Positions 18,743 to 27,928 of a DNA stretch of 64,000 nt are shown here, in pieces. Position 1 is the first letter of the stretch. Each line of letters starts with the position of its first letter. A program made the position numbers and the translations under genes. This DNA is from Deltaproteobacteria bacterium (GTDB lineage Bacteria; UBA10199; JACPAL01; GCA-016699445), in NCBI GenBank assembly GCA_016699445.1, contig CP064976.1, positions 2,046,001 through 2,110,000 on the forward strand, written 5' to 3'. Below the pieces are notes generated by a model, which was not told the DNA's origin, ran no database searches, and worked only from the letters and a program-made list of their open reading frames with translations.

Positions 18743-19648
18743 ATGAAAAAGTCAAATATCCTAATGACGATTTTGCTAGCTACTTTGGGGGCTGCAACAG
18801 CCTTTGCTCAGAGTCGCTTTGTAGAATCAATTAAAAAACAAGAAATGATCCAGATGGGTAAAAAAGGTTATGAGACCCGTTGTAGTGGGTGTCATGGTCT
18901 GGAGGGGAATGGTAATGGTCCTGGTGCCAAAATGCTATTTCCTAAACCTCGTGATTTTACCCGAGGGGTTTTTAAGTTTAAGACCGTGCCTTTGGGAATG
19001 ATGCCTGCTAATGATGACCTCTTGAAGACTCTTAATCAGGGAGTTGTCGGGACAAGTATGCCATCATTTGCCTTGGTGAGTGATGTGGAGAAGCGGGCTA
19101 TTATTGAATATGTTAAAACCTTCGCTCCTGAAGCTTGGAAAGCTCAAGATCTGACTCAAGCTGTGTCTCCATTGCCTGTGCCTCAAGGGTTTTTTGATAA
19201 TAAAGAAAATTTTCTGACACATGCCCGCAATGGTCGTGTTTGGTTTCAGGAATTAGGTTGTATTGTTTGTCATGGAACTTCAGCGAGAGGCGATGGTCCT
19301 TCTGCTGAGGGTTTGATGGATAGCTGGGACCAGAAGATAACTCCTGCAAATCTTCATAAGCGTTATGTGAAGAGAGGATATACTGTTCAAGATGTTGCTT
19401 ATTCAATTTATCAGGGCGTCGATGGAACTCCAATGCCTGCGTATGGAAGTGTGATGGATGCAGCTGGTGAAAAATATCCTGAGATTAAAGAGAAGAAATA
19501 TATTTGGGAATTAGCTGCCTATATCCTTTATTTAAGAGCTGAAGAAGCAGGGCTTTATAATGGGGAGATTCCAGCGATTCCTGAAGGGAAAATCTCTCCT
19601 GAAGAAGTTCAAAAAACAGTTGGTAAATATTTTGAAGCCAATAATTGA
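18743..19648 (+). CDS. di-haem c-type cytochrome of the cbb3 operon
   Basis: A 301-residue exported protein. ATG 18743 starts a signal peptide (MKKSNILMTILLATLGAATAFA). Two cytochrome c domains carry CSGCH at about residue 47 and CIVCH at about residue 173. Axial methionine candidates are GTSMPSF and GTPMPAYG. It may take the place of the CcoP cytochrome or feed electrons to the oxidase. Its position directly before the subunit I gene supports this. The gap to the next gene is nine bases. Confidence 0.85.
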   Translation: MKKSNILMTILLATLGAATAFAQSRFVESIKKQEMIQMGKKGYETRCSGCHGLEGNGNGPGAKMLFPKPRDFTRGVFKFKTVPLGMMPANDDLLKTLNQGVVGTSMPSFALVSDVEKRAIIEYVKTFAPEAWKAQDLTQAVSPLPVPQGFFDNKENFLTHARNGRVWFQELGCIVCHGTSARGDGPSAEGLMDSWDQKITPANLHKRYVKRGYTVQDVAYSIYQGVDGTPMPAYGSVMDAAGEKYPEIKEKKYIWELAAYILYLRAEEAGLYNGEIPAIPEGKISPEEVQKTVGKYFEANN

Positions 19649-19656
19649 GGAATAAT

Positions 19657-21063
19657 ATGACAAACTCTGTAAAAACATCTGAAAATAACTTAGTTTCCTA
19701 CGGATTGGCGCAGGCTCATCTTCTGATAGCTGTACTCTATGTCTTTATAGCAGTGCTGGCTGGGTTGACCTTCTCCCTTCAGTTTATCGATCTGTATCCA
19801 TTTAAAGATATAGCCCTTTTGAGTCCTGGGCGTATACGTATGGTTCATACGCAGGCTGTTGCATATGCATGGTTGGCTAATGCATTCTTTGGAGTTCTTC
19901 ATTACATGATTCCAAAGCTTACCAATCATAAGATCTATTCTGAAAAGTTGGGTTGGTTTGTTTTTTATGCGTATAACTTTTTAATTTTAGCGACAGTGGC
20001 TTTAATCTTAGGTGGTCACGCTCAAGGATTAGAGTGGGCTGAAACTCCTAGAATTCTAGATCCTTTCATCGCAGTTGTGGTTGTGTTGTTTGTGTTCAAT
20101 ATGGTGACACCTATCTATAAGGCTCGCGCAAATCCTTACTATGTGAGTGTTTGGTATGTCCTGGCTGCTCTGATTTGGACACCGATTGTTTATTTGATGG
20201 GTAACTTTCTGCCTCAGTATGTTTTTCCTGGTACAAGTGGTGCGGCGATTTCCTCTATGTATATTCATGACCTTGTTGGTCTTTTTGTGACGCCAATTGG
20301 AACGGCAATGGCGTATTACTTGTTGCCTGTTATATTAAAGAGGCCTTTGTATAGTCATGCGCTTTCGTTGATTGGCTTTTGGGGGCTGGCATTTTTCTAT
20401 CCTATGAACAGTACTCATCACTATCTTTATAGCCCAATTCCAATGTGGTCTCAGTATGCAGGAATTGTTGCTTCGGTAGGTGTTCATATCGTTGTGTATA
20501 CAGTTGTCTTTAACGTGATCGCGACCATGTCTCAGGATTGGAAGACGGTCATGAGTAATATACCTCTACGCTTTTTGTTTGTTGGTATTATCTGTTACTT
20601 GATCACATGTATTCAGTGCGCTGTTCAGGTAACTCTTTCTGTACAGAAAATTATTCACTTTACAGATTGGGTCGTTGGTCACAGTCATTTCGTTCTTTTT
20701 GGTGTGTTTAGTTTCTGGAGTTTTGCATGGATTTATTATTTACTTCCCAGACTTTTAAAAACACCTATGTATAGTGCTTCCATGATGTCATGGCACTTCT
20801 GGTTATCAACCGGTGGAATTTTTCTGATGCAGTTTGACCTTTTGTCTGCAGGCTTGGTTCAAGGAAATCTTTGGGCTGACTTGGCTCCTTTCATTGATTC
20901 TGTAATTGCTTCTGTTCCATTCTGGTGGGTGAGAACGTTTAGTGGAATGATGATATTTGTGGGAGAGGCGCTCTTTATTATTAACGTGTATATGACTTGG
21001 AAACAGTCCCGGGAACAAACGAGTGTACCTTCCGGATCTTCAGTCCAAATGGCGAAAGCTTAA
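19657..21063 (+). CDS. ccoN: cbb3-type cytochrome c oxidase subunit I
   Basis: The catalytic haem-copper subunit, about 468 residues with twelve or more membrane helices. ATG 19657 is preferred over the upstream TTG since it follows TTGAGGAA. Haem and copper ligands are visible in VHTQAVAYAWLANAFFG, MYIHDLVGLFVTPIG, NSTHHYLYSPIP (the HH pair) and VVGHSHFVLFG. The protein would reduce oxygen in the inner membrane. The helix carrying IHDLVG differs from the commonest cbb3 sequences, so it may belong to a less usual clade. The following genes are all in the same direction with short gaps. Confidence 0.9.
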   Translation: MTNSVKTSENNLVSYGLAQAHLLIAVLYVFIAVLAGLTFSLQFIDLYPFKDIALLSPGRIRMVHTQAVAYAWLANAFFGVLHYMIPKLTNHKIYSEKLGWFVFYAYNFLILATVALILGGHAQGLEWAETPRILDPFIAVVVVLFVFNMVTPIYKARANPYYVSVWYVLAALIWTPIVYLMGNFLPQYVFPGTSGAAISSMYIHDLVGLFVTPIGTAMAYYLLPVILKRPLYSHALSLIGFWGLAFFYPMNSTHHYLYSPIPMWSQYAGIVASVGVHIVVYTVVFNVIATMSQDWKTVMSNIPLRFLFVGIICYLITCIQCAVQVTLSVQKIIHFTDWVVGHSHFVLFGVFSFWSFAWIYYLLPRLLKTPMYSASMMSWHFWLSTGGIFLMQFDLLSAGLVQGNLWADLAPFIDSVIASVPFWWVRTFSGMMIFVGEALFIINVYMTWKQSREQTSVPSGSSVQMAKA

Positions 21064-21074
21064 GGAGATGACTC

Positions 21075-21740
21075 ATGGCTTCTAAAAACTTTGAAAAATT
21101 CAGTAGTGTCTTTCTTCTAGCAGGATTGACGAGTCTTATTATCGCCTTTCTGATCTTGGGTTTGGCTCCAGCTACGATGGTAAACGGTATGGCACCAGAT
21201 GAGGGATTGCCAGCCAAAATTCCTTCTGATTTTCAGAAGTATTATTCTTCTGTAGATCAGTATAGATCTGCATTAAAACATGGTCGTGATGTTTATGTAA
21301 GTGAAGCTTGCTGGCACTGTCATAGTCAATATGTCCGACCTGTTTCTAATGAGAGCTTGCGTTATGGACCAGTTTCTCAACCTGGAGAATACCATAACGT
21401 GCTTAATTTGCCTCAGCTCTTTGGAACGCGCCGTGTTGGACCTGACCTCTCTCGTGAATCAGGTAAAAGACCTAATGATTGGCAGTTCGCGCATTTATAT
21501 AATCCAAAATCAGTCGAACCTCGTTCGGTAATGCCTAGCTACGGATATTATTTTGAAGTTCGCAAGAAAGATGGTTCTCCTTTAAAAGGTGAAGACTTTA
21601 ATTCGCCAGAAGTTGAAATTGTTCCTAAACAAGAAGCTATAGATTTGGTAGCCTATCTTCAATGGTTAGGAAACCAAGTATCTGAGCGTTCCAACTCAAC
21701 ATTCGATCCTAGTGCGATCGTTATGCCTCCAACAGAGTAA
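21075..21740 (+). CDS. ccoO: cbb3-type oxidase subunit II, monohaem cytochrome
   Basis: A 221-residue protein with one N-terminal membrane helix (VFLLAGLTSLIIAFLILGLAP) and a cytochrome c domain. The haem site CWHCH is at about residue 79, followed by SQYVRP, and RSVMPSYGYYF supplies a methionine. This is the usual CcoO layout. AAGGAGATG precedes ATG 21075. It passes electrons to subunit I. Confidence 0.9.
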   Translation: MASKNFEKFSSVFLLAGLTSLIIAFLILGLAPATMVNGMAPDEGLPAKIPSDFQKYYSSVDQYRSALKHGRDVYVSEACWHCHSQYVRPVSNESLRYGPVSQPGEYHNVLNLPQLFGTRRVGPDLSRESGKRPNDWQFAHLYNPKSVEPRSVMPSYGYYFEVRKKDGSPLKGEDFNSPEVEIVPKQEAIDLVAYLQWLGNQVSERSNSTFDPSAIVMPPTE

Positions 21741-21748
21741 AGGATAAA

Positions 21749-22024
21749 ATGAAATCAACTCTTATAGGTTTTTCAGCATTTTTCTCCTTGGCTGTGATCG
21801 TTTTTTGGATTGTGTCGGTTTCCGGACGCAGCCATGTGGTAGCTTTTATGGGAGCAGGTTATGGTCTGCTCTGTTTTGGATTTTTGGTTGCCCAGATTAT
21901 TGCTTTTGTAAAGTCTCACATGGATTACGACGAAGTGATTGAACAACCTAAGTACGACATTATTTTAAAAGAGGCTAAAGAATGGGAAAATTTATCCGTA
22001 AATATTACCCAGCAGGTTCATTAG
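21749..22024 (+). CDS. small membrane protein of the oxidase cluster
   Basis: A 91-residue protein with two hydrophobic helices (FSAFFSLAVIVFWIVSVSG and AFMGAGYGLLCFGFLVAQII) and a soluble acidic tail. It starts after AAAGGATAAA. It is not recognised as a named Cco subunit. It overlaps the next gene by 43 bases. Confidence 0.65.
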   Translation: MKSTLIGFSAFFSLAVIVFWIVSVSGRSHVVAFMGAGYGLLCFGFLVAQIIAFVKSHMDYDEVIEQPKYDIILKEAKEWENLSVNITQQVH

Positions 22025-22197
22025 GATGTTTTTATTGTGGTGTTGATTCCAAGCCGCTTCTATACTTTTTTATTGGAATGATTGGTAGTTTAGCTTTGGC
22101 AACCATCTGTACTGGTATAGGTTGGTATTTAAGAGGTGGTTTTAAAGATACTGAAGATCTGAAAAATGAAGTCTTTAAAGCAGAACAACGCGTTTAA
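21982..22197 (+). CDS. small single-helix membrane protein of the oxidase cluster
   Basis: A 71-residue protein with one hydrophobic helix (LLYFFIGMIGSLALATICTG) and a CFYCG motif before it, which is a CXXC but lacks the histidine needed for haem c. GAGG lies six to nine bases before ATG 21982. Its function is unknown. The cysteine pair could bind metal or act in redox. Confidence 0.6.
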   Translation: MGKFIRKYYPAGSLGCFYCGVDSKPLLYFFIGMIGSLALATICTGIGWYLRGGFKDTEDLKNEVFKAEQRV

Positions 22198-22216
22198 ATA
22201 CATTTAAGGAGTTTTT

Positions 22217-22396
22217 ATGAATGGACCAACAATTAATAAAAATGAATCTGATAACGAACCTGAAGGAGAAATCCTTTATCAGGGAAATGCAGTTCCGAAA
22301 GTTTTAAGAGTCGCTTACGGTGTTTTTATTGTTTTTTTAACTGTTTACGTAAGTAAGTTTTTGATCCCTGATCTTGTTGGTTGGTTGAAGAAGTAG
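22217..22396 (+). CDS. 59-residue CcoP-like membrane anchor
   Basis: A short frame missed by size cut-offs. AAGGAG precedes ATG 22217. The product has a polar acidic first third (GEILYQGNAVPKVLRVAY) and one membrane helix (VFIVFLTVYVSKFLIPDLVG), resembling the N-terminal anchor of CcoP without its cytochrome domains. The di-haem cytochrome at 18743 could supply those domains in trans. This split arrangement is inference. Confidence 0.6.
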   Translation: MNGPTINKNESDNEPEGEILYQGNAVPKVLRVAYGVFIVFLTVYVSKFLIPDLVGWLKK

Positions 22397-22408
22397 AGGC
22401 AAGTTTTT

Positions 22409-23440
22409 ATGCCTTCTGTTTTCGAAGAGATTCCACTACCCTCACGAGCTCAATTAAATCAAGAACAGCAGTATCAGAGACTTCATCATTTTTCAGTAAA
22501 TATTAACTGGTTGGCTTTAGGCTATATACTTCTTCATAAGCTAATACTGCCTTATTTAATCAATTATTTTACAGTATCACAATCATTTCACTATCTAGAT
22601 TGGTGGTGGCTCTATCATGTTTTATTAGCCATTCTTTTGATGAGAAAGAGCTGGGATGATGCAGCTCTTTATTTTTCTCTCATTTTTGGTCTTGGAGGCT
22701 GTTTAGCTCAAATTATTGCAAGTTTTAGTGAGTATAATTGGCACATCGTAAGTCTTTGGGTAACTGCAGCAGCAACGCTGGGTGTTGTTTTCCAAGTGCT
22801 TACAGTGAGTCGTTACAAACCATCATTTAACTCCAGGATGATTTTTTTCGTACTGGCTGTTCCTTTAGGCCTTTTTGCCCAATATGCATTGTTTGGTTTT
22901 ACGTTTACGGTAGAAAAGAAAGTACTGGAAAAGAGAGCGGCCTCTAAACCTTTACCTGTTTCGCCAACTTTAATATCAGCGGATCAATGTGGAACTTTCT
23001 CTGCAACACTTAAGATAGAAAATAATAAAGTAACTCTCCCAAAACTGTCGGTAGCTGATAGTATTGAAGTAGAAGGTTGTGGGTTTTTTAAAACAATTTC
23101 CTTATTACCTCAAAATCATTCTTTAAAAATTAAAAATTCAGATAATCATTATTTAAATGTTAAAGCTTATTATCTTTCAGGGGATCAGGTTAAAGATCGA
23201 GGAAAGGTTTTGGCTAATTTCCCTTTAAGGCCTGATAATGTTAATGAAATTTCTGTCGAAAAATTATCTGATAAAGATATTGTTTTATTAACTTCTGACT
23301 CTGATCCCAGCAAAGGTTTTATGTTACTTCTAAAAGATCAGCAATCTTTGGATCGTTGGTATCAAAAAACAGCTTTATTAACACATGAAAAAATAAGCTC
23401 TATGATTTTGTTAGAACGTACGAGTCTTGAATTACGCTGA
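22409..23440 (+). CDS. unknown membrane protein at the end of the oxidase cluster
   Basis: A 343-residue protein. Residues about 30-175 contain four or five hydrophobic helices. The rest appears to be a soluble beta-rich periplasmic domain containing two cysteines in short motifs (DQCGTF, EGCGFF). GAGG precedes ATG 22409. No family is recognised. Its last nine bases overlap the convergent GMC oxidoreductase gene. Confidence 0.6.
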   Translation: MPSVFEEIPLPSRAQLNQEQQYQRLHHFSVNINWLALGYILLHKLILPYLINYFTVSQSFHYLDWWWLYHVLLAILLMRKSWDDAALYFSLIFGLGGCLAQIIASFSEYNWHIVSLWVTAAATLGVVFQVLTVSRYKPSFNSRMIFFVLAVPLGLFAQYALFGFTFTVEKKVLEKRAASKPLPVSPTLISADQCGTFSATLKIENNKVTLPKLSVADSIEVEGCGFFKTISLLPQNHSLKIKNSDNHYLNVKAYYLSGDQVKDRGKVLANFPLRPDNVNEISVEKLSDKDIVLLTSDSDPSKGFMLLLKDQQSLDRWYQKTALLTHEKISSMILLERTSLELR

Positions 23441-25246
23441 GTATTTTTTAGCAAGATAATCTGAAAGCCTCAATGAGAGTGCCATAATTGTAATCATGGG
23501 ATTAACTCCAGGTGAATCTGGAAAAACAGATGCATCGCAGACTGAAATTTTATTACATCCAATGATTGTCAAATCAGAATCAACCACACGACCCATAGCA
23601 GCTGTTCCTTGAGGATGAAATCCTGATACAATCAGGTGTTGTCTTTTGAAGTCTTGATCGGTCAATTTATCAAGCATTTCTGGAGATGAAATTTCCTGAA
23701 GAGGGTGAATCAGAGGCATTAATACTTTCTGCGCTCCAGCGGCAAAAAAGGCTTGAGCAATGATTTTCAGCCCTCGACCCAAATCAATGGCATCTTGAGC
23801 GTCCATTTTATAGCTTAAATAAATTTTATCACCGACATTTTTGACAGAACCTGCTTGTCGATCCCGAACAAAAAGTCCAAAGCTAGCAAGGTGATCATGG
23901 TTTTTGAGCCACCAAAAAGTTTGAGTGCCGATCATACCAATTGTGTGGGGTAAAAGCCCCTGAGTCATGTGGACACCTTCAAACCCTATGCGTGGAAGCT
24001 CGTCTGTTTTATAACCAGTTCCTTGAGGAACACCTTTTTCAACCTGAGAAATTTCGGGGAAATATCCATACACTTTTGATGCTGGATGTATTTTGAGCCC
24101 TCGACCTGCCTGTCTCCATCTTGTGCCTAAACGATTTTTGTGAATCAATTGTGGGGTTAAAAGAGCCCCACCGGATATAATGAGATGTTTTGCTTTTAAT
24201 TTTATTTTTTTTGAATTTTTAGAGTCTAAAGCATCAATCAAAACATGATCTGACTTTTCCCGAATGCGTTTTGCTTCTACGCCTGCAAAAAGTGAAGCAC
24301 CGTTTTTGATAGCTTGTGGTATAAATGAAACATCCGTACTTTGCTTGGCTTGTGTGGGGCAAACCACAAAACATCTTCCAGATCCTTCACATCCTGGGGC
24401 ATTGCGAGGAAGATTATAGGTTTCTGGCCGGTTAATTTTTTCCATCCCTTTTTCAATAAGTATTGATGAGATACTTAATACTTCACGATTCGAAGGGGCT
24501 ACATGGAGATGTTGTTTGATGCGCGAAAGCCAAGGCTCAAGCTCTCCTTGGGCAAAGTGAGTTTGAAGAAGAGCGTCCCATTCAGCAAGGCAAGAAGTCA
24601 GAGGATCAGGGCAGGTACCTGAATTAATTGCTGTCGTTCCTCCTACGCATGAGCCTGCCATGACGAGAGCGAGAGAGTGATCGAGCGCTCCTAAAATACC
24701 TTGTTGAATATAGTGCTTTTCAACGACTTGTGTGGATTCTTCAGGAAAAGCTAGATGACCTTTTTCTAATATCGCCACACGATAGCCTTTTAGTGAAAGG
24801 TCATAGGCTAAAGGTGCACCGCCAGCTCCAGAGCCTATGATGACAAAATCGTATTCATAAGAATCCTGATAGATTTTATTTTGATCCACATAATCCTGAA
24901 GTGGGTGTTTTTTTCGTAGTGGGATTTTCTCCTCAAATAAAACCTCAAAATAAGGATGTAAAACAAGGATAGTAATCATCCTGATCCAGTAAGAGCGGGA
25001 TTTTTGTAAAGCTTCAAGTAAGAGGAGAAAATCTATTTGAGACAGAGCTCCTGCACGCGTCATTTTTTTGATCATGAAAAGCGGTGCTAAATACTCAAAG
25101 AAAAAAGACGTTACTTTTTGAAGCCGGTATAGAAGTTTGGGATATCTATCTCGCCGTTTTTCCATCAACATGGATTTAGTTTTGAAATGAAGACGATCTT
25201 CCAGAGCCAAAGAGACCCATCGATCAGCAAATCGAATTTTTTTCAT
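23432..25246 (-). CDS. GMC-family FAD oxidoreductase
   Basis: A 604-residue flavoenzyme. The FAD-binding motif FVIIGSGAGGAPLAYDLS lies near residue 135, after an unusual N-terminal extension of about 130 residues. The C-terminal GMC signature is HPQGTAAMGRVVD and DASVFPDSPGVNPMITIMAL. A cysteine-rich segment (GCEGSGRCFVVCPTQAK) is typical of the cholesterol-oxidase-like branch. It probably oxidises an alcohol group on a hydrophobic molecule. The start overlaps the upstream gene (ATGA), so it is coupled to the two genes before it. Confidence 0.87.
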   Translation of the reverse strand: MKKIRFADRWVSLALEDRLHFKTKSMLMEKRRDRYPKLLYRLQKVTSFFFEYLAPLFMIKKMTRAGALSQIDFLLLLEALQKSRSYWIRMITILVLHPYFEVLFEEKIPLRKKHPLQDYVDQNKIYQDSYEYDFVIIGSGAGGAPLAYDLSLKGYRVAILEKGHLAFPEESTQVVEKHYIQQGILGALDHSLALVMAGSCVGGTTAINSGTCPDPLTSCLAEWDALLQTHFAQGELEPWLSRIKQHLHVAPSNREVLSISSILIEKGMEKINRPETYNLPRNAPGCEGSGRCFVVCPTQAKQSTDVSFIPQAIKNGASLFAGVEAKRIREKSDHVLIDALDSKNSKKIKLKAKHLIISGGALLTPQLIHKNRLGTRWRQAGRGLKIHPASKVYGYFPEISQVEKGVPQGTGYKTDELPRIGFEGVHMTQGLLPHTIGMIGTQTFWWLKNHDHLASFGLFVRDRQAGSVKNVGDKIYLSYKMDAQDAIDLGRGLKIIAQAFFAAGAQKVLMPLIHPLQEISSPEMLDKLTDQDFKRQHLIVSGFHPQGTAAMGRVVDSDLTIIGCNKISVCDASVFPDSPGVNPMITIMALSLRLSDYLAKKYSA

Positions 25247-26235
25247 AAATCACAACGCCTCTTAGGTTTTTCACGTGAGACCATTTCAAAAGCGGCACTT
25301 TGGGTAGCTTTAAACTCCTGATCAATTTTACGTTTTGGATCCTGCAGGCGAATGTTTAAAGACGAAAGTTTGCTATTAGTACACCAAAGTTTTGAACCAT
25401 CGGTATCTGTATATTCTACTAAAGCATTTTGACGAGAGAGAAAGGCTACTCCTGTCAATGTGCCGCCATTTTGCTTTGCTTCAAAATGCCATTCTTGGCC
25501 ATCCCAGCGAGAGAAGTGGAAAAAAAACTTTTGTGGATCGAAATTCATATTTTGTTTCCCCATCAAAAAAATAAAATGATGAGAATGTAGGTGTTTTTTA
25601 CTAACAACTGAGAGAATCCCAGAAAGACCTTCGAAGACAGCATGAGGTGCTTTTTCAAAGACATTACAATGTACCCAAGCCCATGAATCAGCTTGTTTAG
25701 TTCCATAGATATGACCAATCATTCCAGAAGCCTGATGAAAAGGAAGTGTCTGTGGGCGTCCATGTGAAGGATAGTTAACAGATCCTGAAAACTTCAAATC
25801 CATCATGCAAACATCATAGCGGCTCTTTGCAAATTTCAGCGAATGAATCCATTCAGGCCCATGAGTAAAGCGGTGTCCTGAGTTTGTCCAGCGCAGATCC
25901 CAGTACATGTCACCGGCTGTTCCCAAAGCATTATGGGTATCGAGATGATTTTCGCCTAAATGAAAAACCTGAGGATGCTGGTGGTAGCGCATCATATCAC
26001 GCGCAGGTGGTAGAATAATGGATTGAGCAGGAGGTAAATCTTCAAGAGGATAGTTGTTTTTACCTGTCCAGATTTTATCTCCATTAAAAAGAATAGCCCA
26101 AGTAGAAGCTTCTTTTTCTTTGCCGTCTAAAATTGTGTAGCGAAACCAAAAAGCATGTTCTGGTGAAATCCAAACTTTTTCCAAACCAAATTTCATAAAA
26201 AGGAGATTGCCCCGAATATCGTCTCCAAAAATCAA
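25243..26235 (-). CDS. CrtC/AttH/tocopherol-cyclase-like lipocalin-fold protein
   Basis: A 330-residue protein. The repeated WDLRW, HSLKFAKSRYDVCMMDLKF, GMIGHIYGTKQADSWAWVHCN and HFEAKQNGGTLTG segments recall the AttH/CrtC-type double lipocalin fold found in carotenoid hydratases and tocopherol cyclases. The match is by eye. This family binds isoprenoid-like substrates, which fits a partner GMC oxidoreductase. Both ends overlap the neighbouring genes by four bases (ATGA). Confidence 0.6.
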   Translation of the reverse strand: MIFGDDIRGNLLFMKFGLEKVWISPEHAFWFRYTILDGKEKEASTWAILFNGDKIWTGKNNYPLEDLPPAQSIILPPARDMMRYHQHPQVFHLGENHLDTHNALGTAGDMYWDLRWTNSGHRFTHGPEWIHSLKFAKSRYDVCMMDLKFSGSVNYPSHGRPQTLPFHQASGMIGHIYGTKQADSWAWVHCNVFEKAPHAVFEGLSGILSVVSKKHLHSHHFIFLMGKQNMNFDPQKFFFHFSRWDGQEWHFEAKQNGGTLTGVAFLSRQNALVEYTDTDGSKLWCTNSKLSSLNIRLQDPKRKIDQEFKATQSAAFEMVSREKPKRRCDL

Positions 26236-26657
26236 AAAAAAGCAGGTCTTAGATCTAGAGGGTAGTGAGCTAAAAAGAGAGTGAGAGCGACAAAGCCATC
26301 AGCAAGCCCAGGCAAGATCCAGCTGGAACCATGAGAGATCGCTAAAACGAAAAAAAAGATAGTGCTGGTAATTTTTGAAATAAGGAGACCTTGATAGAGA
26401 TTGAGTCGTTCAGGATAGCGCGCGCTTTGAAATGTAATAAAAACAAGTAAGGCCATCAACGAGAGCCCGAGAACATATCCCACGTTATCTCGGGGCATAT
26501 GAATATCACCCGAGAGATAAAGAAACTTTCCAAGACCTGTCAGTGATTGAGCTACAAGATCAGGGAAAAAAACAAAGAGAAGGCCTGCACACAGAAATAC
26601 AAAAGTCCAAAAATAGGCGAGTCGGGAATAAATTATTTTAGATCCAGTTTTAAGCAC
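26232..26657 (-). CDS. four-helix membrane protein
   Basis: A 141-residue protein with four hydrophobic helices (for example LAYFWTFVFLCAGLLFVFFP and VGYVLGLSLMALLVFITF). No family is recognised with confidence. It is the first gene of a three-gene coupled operon with the CrtC-like and GMC genes. A role in holding or moving a lipid substrate is only inference. Confidence 0.6.
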   Translation of the reverse strand: MLKTGSKIIYSRLAYFWTFVFLCAGLLFVFFPDLVAQSLTGLGKFLYLSGDIHMPRDNVGYVLGLSLMALLVFITFQSARYPERLNLYQGLLISKITSTIFFFVLAISHGSSWILPGLADGFVALTLFLAHYPLDLRPAFF

Positions 26658-26719
26658 TGAGCAGTACTATAGTGAAAAAAATAGAAATATAAAATCAGAA
26701 ATTGGTGTTTATGTATAAA

Positions 26720-27823
26720 TTATTCAGGAAGTTTCGGTGGTGTGATTTTGGGATAAGGATTGCCATCCAGGGCTTTCATAAAGTTCACTAAATCTGATTT
26801 TTCTTGGGGTGAGAGGTTGAGGGGTTCCATTCGGGGATCCAGATGAGTATTTTTATTTCCGCCACGATCATAAAGCTCAACAACAGCTTCCAAAGTCGCT
26901 TCAGATCCATCATGCATATAGGGTGCTGTTTTGGTGATGTCTCGGATGGTAGGTGTTTTGAAAGCTCCGATGTCTTGCTCTTGTTTTGAGACCACAAAGC
27001 GTCCCTGATCAGGAGTAGGCTTGTCCATTCCAATACCCAAATTATGATACATACTATCACTAAAATTAGGGCCTGCATGACAACGGGTACAATTAGCTTT
27101 GCCAAAGAAAAGGTTCATACCATTAACTTCGGAAGTATTCATCGCTGAGGTTTCACCGGCTGTGTAGCGATCATAGCGAGAATTTCCACTCAATACCGTT
27201 CTCTCAAATGAGGCAATGGCTTTACCGATATTTTGCTTAGTCACACCTTCATGAAAAGCTTTTTGGAAATAAGGCACATAGCTGGGGATCGCTTGTACTC
27301 TCTGCGTGACTGTTTCGTGATTGGGATTTCCCATCTCGATAGGATTGACCAAGGGCCCTAAGGCCTGGTCTTCCAAAGTGGCTGCACGACCATCCCAAAA
27401 TTGCTCTACCATGAGTGTTGAATTAATCACAGTTGGTGCACTGCGGCCGCCTTTTTGAGCACGAATACCAGACGAGACGGGCAGTTGATCCGTCCAACCT
27501 TTTTCCGGATTATGACAAGTGGCACATGAGACCGATCCATCTGCAGATAATCGGGTATCAAAATAGAGCATTTTACCAAGCTCCACTTTTTCTGGAGTGA
27601 GTGGGTTATTGGTTGGGATATTAAGATTTTCAGGATCGAGGCCCAAAGGTACTTTTACAAACGGAGCTTCTATAGACATTTTGAATGAAGGAAGCGTGGC
27701 TACAGGTGTTTTTAGATCCGCTATTTTATATTTAGGAGTAGCACTCCAGTTTGTGGGTTGAGGTGCTGAAGTTTGGCAAGCGGATAAAGCAATTAGTGAA
27801 GAGACAAAAAGTGCTCGTTTCAT
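26720..27823 (-). CDS. di-haem cytochrome c peroxidase / MauG family lipoprotein
   Basis: A 367-residue exported protein. The longer frame to 27958 runs through the tRNA gene, so the start is ATG 27823, with GGGGA before it and a lipobox (LIALSAC). Two haem sites, CATCH near residue 100 and CTRCH near residue 245, and the motifs WDGRAATLEDQALGPL and KTPTIRDITKTAPYMHDGS are those of bacterial di-haem peroxidases. These reduce hydrogen peroxide in the periplasm using electrons from small cytochromes. The three monohaem proteins at 13-15 kb are possible donors. Confidence 0.9.
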   Translation of the reverse strand: MKRALFVSSLIALSACQTSAPQPTNWSATPKYKIADLKTPVATLPSFKMSIEAPFVKVPLGLDPENLNIPTNNPLTPEKVELGKMLYFDTRLSADGSVSCATCHNPEKGWTDQLPVSSGIRAQKGGRSAPTVINSTLMVEQFWDGRAATLEDQALGPLVNPIEMGNPNHETVTQRVQAIPSYVPYFQKAFHEGVTKQNIGKAIASFERTVLSGNSRYDRYTAGETSAMNTSEVNGMNLFFGKANCTRCHAGPNFSDSMYHNLGIGMDKPTPDQGRFVVSKQEQDIGAFKTPTIRDITKTAPYMHDGSEATLEAVVELYDRGGNKNTHLDPRMEPLNLSPQEKSDLVNFMKALDGNPYPKITPPKLPE

Positions 27824-27849
27824 ATTTTCCCCATTAGAATGTAGATTTG

Positions 27850-27921
27850 TGGGCGCGACAGGGATCGAACCTGTGGCTTCCACCGTGTGAAGGTGGCACT
27901 CTACCGCTGAGTTACGCGCCC
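27850..27921 (-). tRNA. tRNA-Val (anticodon CAC)
   Basis: The minus strand folds into a full cloverleaf: acceptor GGGCGCG with CGCGCCC, D arm ACTC/GAGT, anticodon stem CCACC/GGTGG with loop TTCACAC, T arm ACAGG-TTCGATC-CCTGT. The anticodon CAC reads the valine codon GUG. The 3' CCA is not encoded. The discriminator base is A. Confidence 0.95.
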
Positions 27922-27928
27922 ATTGAAA

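Noticed and set aside
21982..22197. Haem c site in the CFYCG motif
   Set aside because: There is no histidine after the second cysteine, so it is not CXXCH.
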